Below, one piece after another: positions 62,293 through 64,000 of a stretch of DNA of 64,000 nt. The notes beneath the pieces were generated by a model. That model was not told the origin of the DNA and made no database searches. It was given only the letters and a program-made list of their open reading frames with translations. Every line of letters starts with the position of its first letter. Positions within the stretch are counted from its first letter, which is position 1. The translations under genes were made by a program, and so were the position numbers. The DNA is from Lingula anatina (lineage: Eukaryota > Brachiopoda > Lingulata > Lingulida > Lingulidae): positions 211,535 to 275,534 of the forward strand of contig NW_019775381.1 in NCBI RefSeq assembly GCF_001039355.2, given 5' to 3'.

Positions 62293-62562
62293 CTACAAAC
62301 AGAATATATCTTTGCAATTTTGTATAGGGGTCTTCCTTAAATCAAGCGCTGGTATATGAATTGCACGACCTGAGGCCTTATCTTGAACCAGAACACTTCC
62401 TAATTTATGCCCGTCTAAGCGTTCCTTAAGACCATACCTCGGAGTCTTTTTTTCTGGGTTCTTCTTCTGATGTCTTCTGGCCCCAGATTTACCGTCGTTG
62501 TTCCTGTGACGGTGTTTTTTATTCTCTTCTTCGTTTTCCGATTCATCGTCCCCCTCCCTCAT
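62293..62562 (-). CDS. Unrecognised basic ORF, uncertain
   Basis: From ATG 62562 the frame runs 89 codons. It starts MREGDDESENEEENKKHRHR, a charged stretch, and continues with a lysine-rich segment and VLVQDKASGRAIHIPALDLR. The mix of an acidic start, a basic middle and an ordered-looking end is more protein-like than random frames here. I do not recognise a family. It stands head to head with the ORF at 62591, and both could be first exons of genes driven from a shared promoter, or just one may be real. Confidence 0.25.
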   Translation of the reverse strand: MREGDDESENEEENKKHRHRNNDGKSGARRHQKKNPEKKTPRYGLKERLDGHKLGSVLVQDKASGRAIHIPALDLRKTPIQNCKDIFCL

Positions 62563-62590
62563 TTGACGCAGAGTATAGGGGTAAAACAAC

Positions 62591-62735
62591 ATGGCTTTTG
62601 CTGAATATCAAGGGTCAAGGCAGAACGTTGTTGGCAATCTATCCGAGCAAAATTCGTCAGATTTCTCACACCTTTCAAAACTTCCTACCCTGCCTGCTAT
62701 CCTCGTGGCCCGACTTTTAGAGTCCCTGCCGACTG
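62591..62735 (+). CDS. Unrecognised candidate first exon
   Basis: ATG 62591 opens MAFAEYQGSRQNVVGNLSEQ, then a leucine- and proline-rich stretch (LSKLPTLPAILVARLLESLP). A good donor (ACTG|GTGAGC) ends the exon at 62735 in phase 1, and unspliced translation would stop at 62860. The family is not recognised and no second exon was placed. A divergent ORF starts within 30 bp on the other strand. Confidence 0.3.
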
Positions 62736-62860
62736 GTGAGCAAGTCTGTCGGAATTTTTTTAAAGTTGTTTACGAGCGGGTTTTCATGAATTTTTCTAAT
62801 TTGTCACATATCCTCCAACTAGTGCTAGGCGTGAAACTTCCGGTTACAACTCATCTTTGA

Positions 62861-64000
62861 TTTTATTGCCTTGGCGTTGTTTTTCTTCTCAAGTAATATG
62901 TTTGGCAATTCCGGTCTCTAGTACATATTTCTCCTTGGTGCAGACCCTAGATAGTGTAACGAGTTTCTAGGCAAGGCGATTACCAGTGTAAACGAACTCA
63001 TCACTAGTGAAATTCAGGTAATTATATCCTAGGGAGCCTTCTTTTCCATTCTGTCCTGGTTCTCAAAGTCTCTGGAAATATTCTGTAGTTGTTTCAACGT
63101 TGACAGAGACTTCTTGTAAATGTATGTTGCACTGGTGATTTACCATACAGACTAAAGTGCGATTAATCAGTATTAAATCGGTTTTCTCACCCTTCGTCTA
63201 CTAGCGGCGGAAAGTACGATATATAACGCTTAATCACCTTCTCCGCTCATCATCCCGCTCTAGGGGCAAACGAGGAATGAGATATTCTTTACCGCAGCGG
63301 AAAATTATATCAGGTAAATTCCGGGATGGGGTGAATTTGACCGCGTACGGCTTGTACCTGGTGTCTCTCACGTCAATTGAGGCGTGTGTATGCCTTAAAG
63401 GAGAGATAGAATTGATGTTCGTTTACATTGGAAAGTTCACAACATCGGCCGTGTATCAGGAACCACGTTATTCATACCGTGTTCCAATGAAACGATGCTG
63501 TCCGGGAGGAGGGGGGTCTCTATGTCGAATTACCTTAAAGGTGAATTGGACATTAGATTTGCTCAATAATTATTCTCTGGAATGAAGAGTTGTGGCTGTG
63601 ACAAACGTGACGAAAAATAATAAAAACGCAGACTGAAGTATCCATTTGCATTTATGGTGCTGCAGGCGTTCTTCTTAGGTATCTGTGAACCAAAATCAGC
63701 GCTGAAAGAGTGGTACTCTAGTGACTTGTACTTCTGTCTTCCTCCGACGTAAATTAACGCTCTGGTTTAATGTATGTAGTTTGGTGCATCTTGTTCGTTA
63801 TGACAACGTCTTTACACTTGCATGTGATGACCGCACGGTTTGTGTACGTCTGAACATTCAGTGAGATGATGAACAATTTGACTGCAAAGTCAACACAATA
63901 TTGCACGTAACGACGACATAATTTCTTATGTAAATGAATTTTATGACATTTTCTGAGCCTGAAATTTCAGAATCTGGTAGGTTAGACTGTACGCGATTTG
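62861..64000. other. Right-edge stretch without a recognised gene
   Basis: Holds a 102-codon forward ORF at 63277-63585 with no recognisable domain. It may contain further exons of the candidate gene that starts at 62591, but none can be supported. Confidence 0.4.

Overview
The window is eukaryotic nuclear DNA. It is AT-rich, has short exons with GT-AG introns, many microsatellites and small inverted-repeat transposons, and three assembly gaps (19966-20351, 39628-39943, 61673-61963). The protein content points to a lophotrochozoan, most likely a mollusc. A single p53/p63/p73 gene carries a SAM domain and has a closing C-terminal segment like that of squid and bivalve p63/p73-type proteins. 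The species cannot be named from the sequence.

Layout. (1) 499-591 (+): last coding exon of a PLAC8/cornifelin-type gene that runs off the left edge. (2) 4207-5900 and 7544-9265 (+): a tandem pair of four-exon genes for secreted, single-domain TIMP-like (NTR fold) proteins of 168 residues, with identical exon lengths and related promoters. (3) 11368-23857 (-): a p53/p63/p73 gene in 13 coding exons. Its full-length product has 599 residues (TAD, DNA-binding, oligomerization and SAM domains). An alternative last exon at 15722-15860 gives a 444-residue p53-like form without SAM. An intronic candidate promoter at about 22.65-22.77 kb has a perfect p53 response element, a second near-perfect one and a TATA box, and precedes a phase-compatible short exon that would encode a delta-N form. 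(4) 25513-34671 (+): WRAP73 (445 residues, 14 exons), head to head with the p53-family gene across a short shared promoter, as human TP73 and WRAP73 are arranged. Its exon 13 has been amplified into six 91-bp tandem copies. (5) 37187-55732 (-): a CCDC50-like gene (592 residues, 15 exons) rich in coiled coil and ubiquitin-binding-like motifs. (6) 57998-59435 (-): a complete three-exon PLAC8-family gene of 120 residues. (7) 62.3-62.9 kb: two short head-to-head ORFs that I do not recognise.

The rest is introns and intergenic DNA seeded with at least seven families of foldback or terminal-inverted-repeat elements (described as R1 to R8 in the features), simple repeats, and AGGTCA-rich repeat tracts. 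The best functional story is the p53-family locus. The sequence suggests three start regions (two upstream non-coding exons and one intronic promoter) and two C-terminal ends. The intronic promoter looks built for feedback by p53-family proteins. Everything here is read by eye from the sequence; exon joins were checked for reading phase but not against transcripts.
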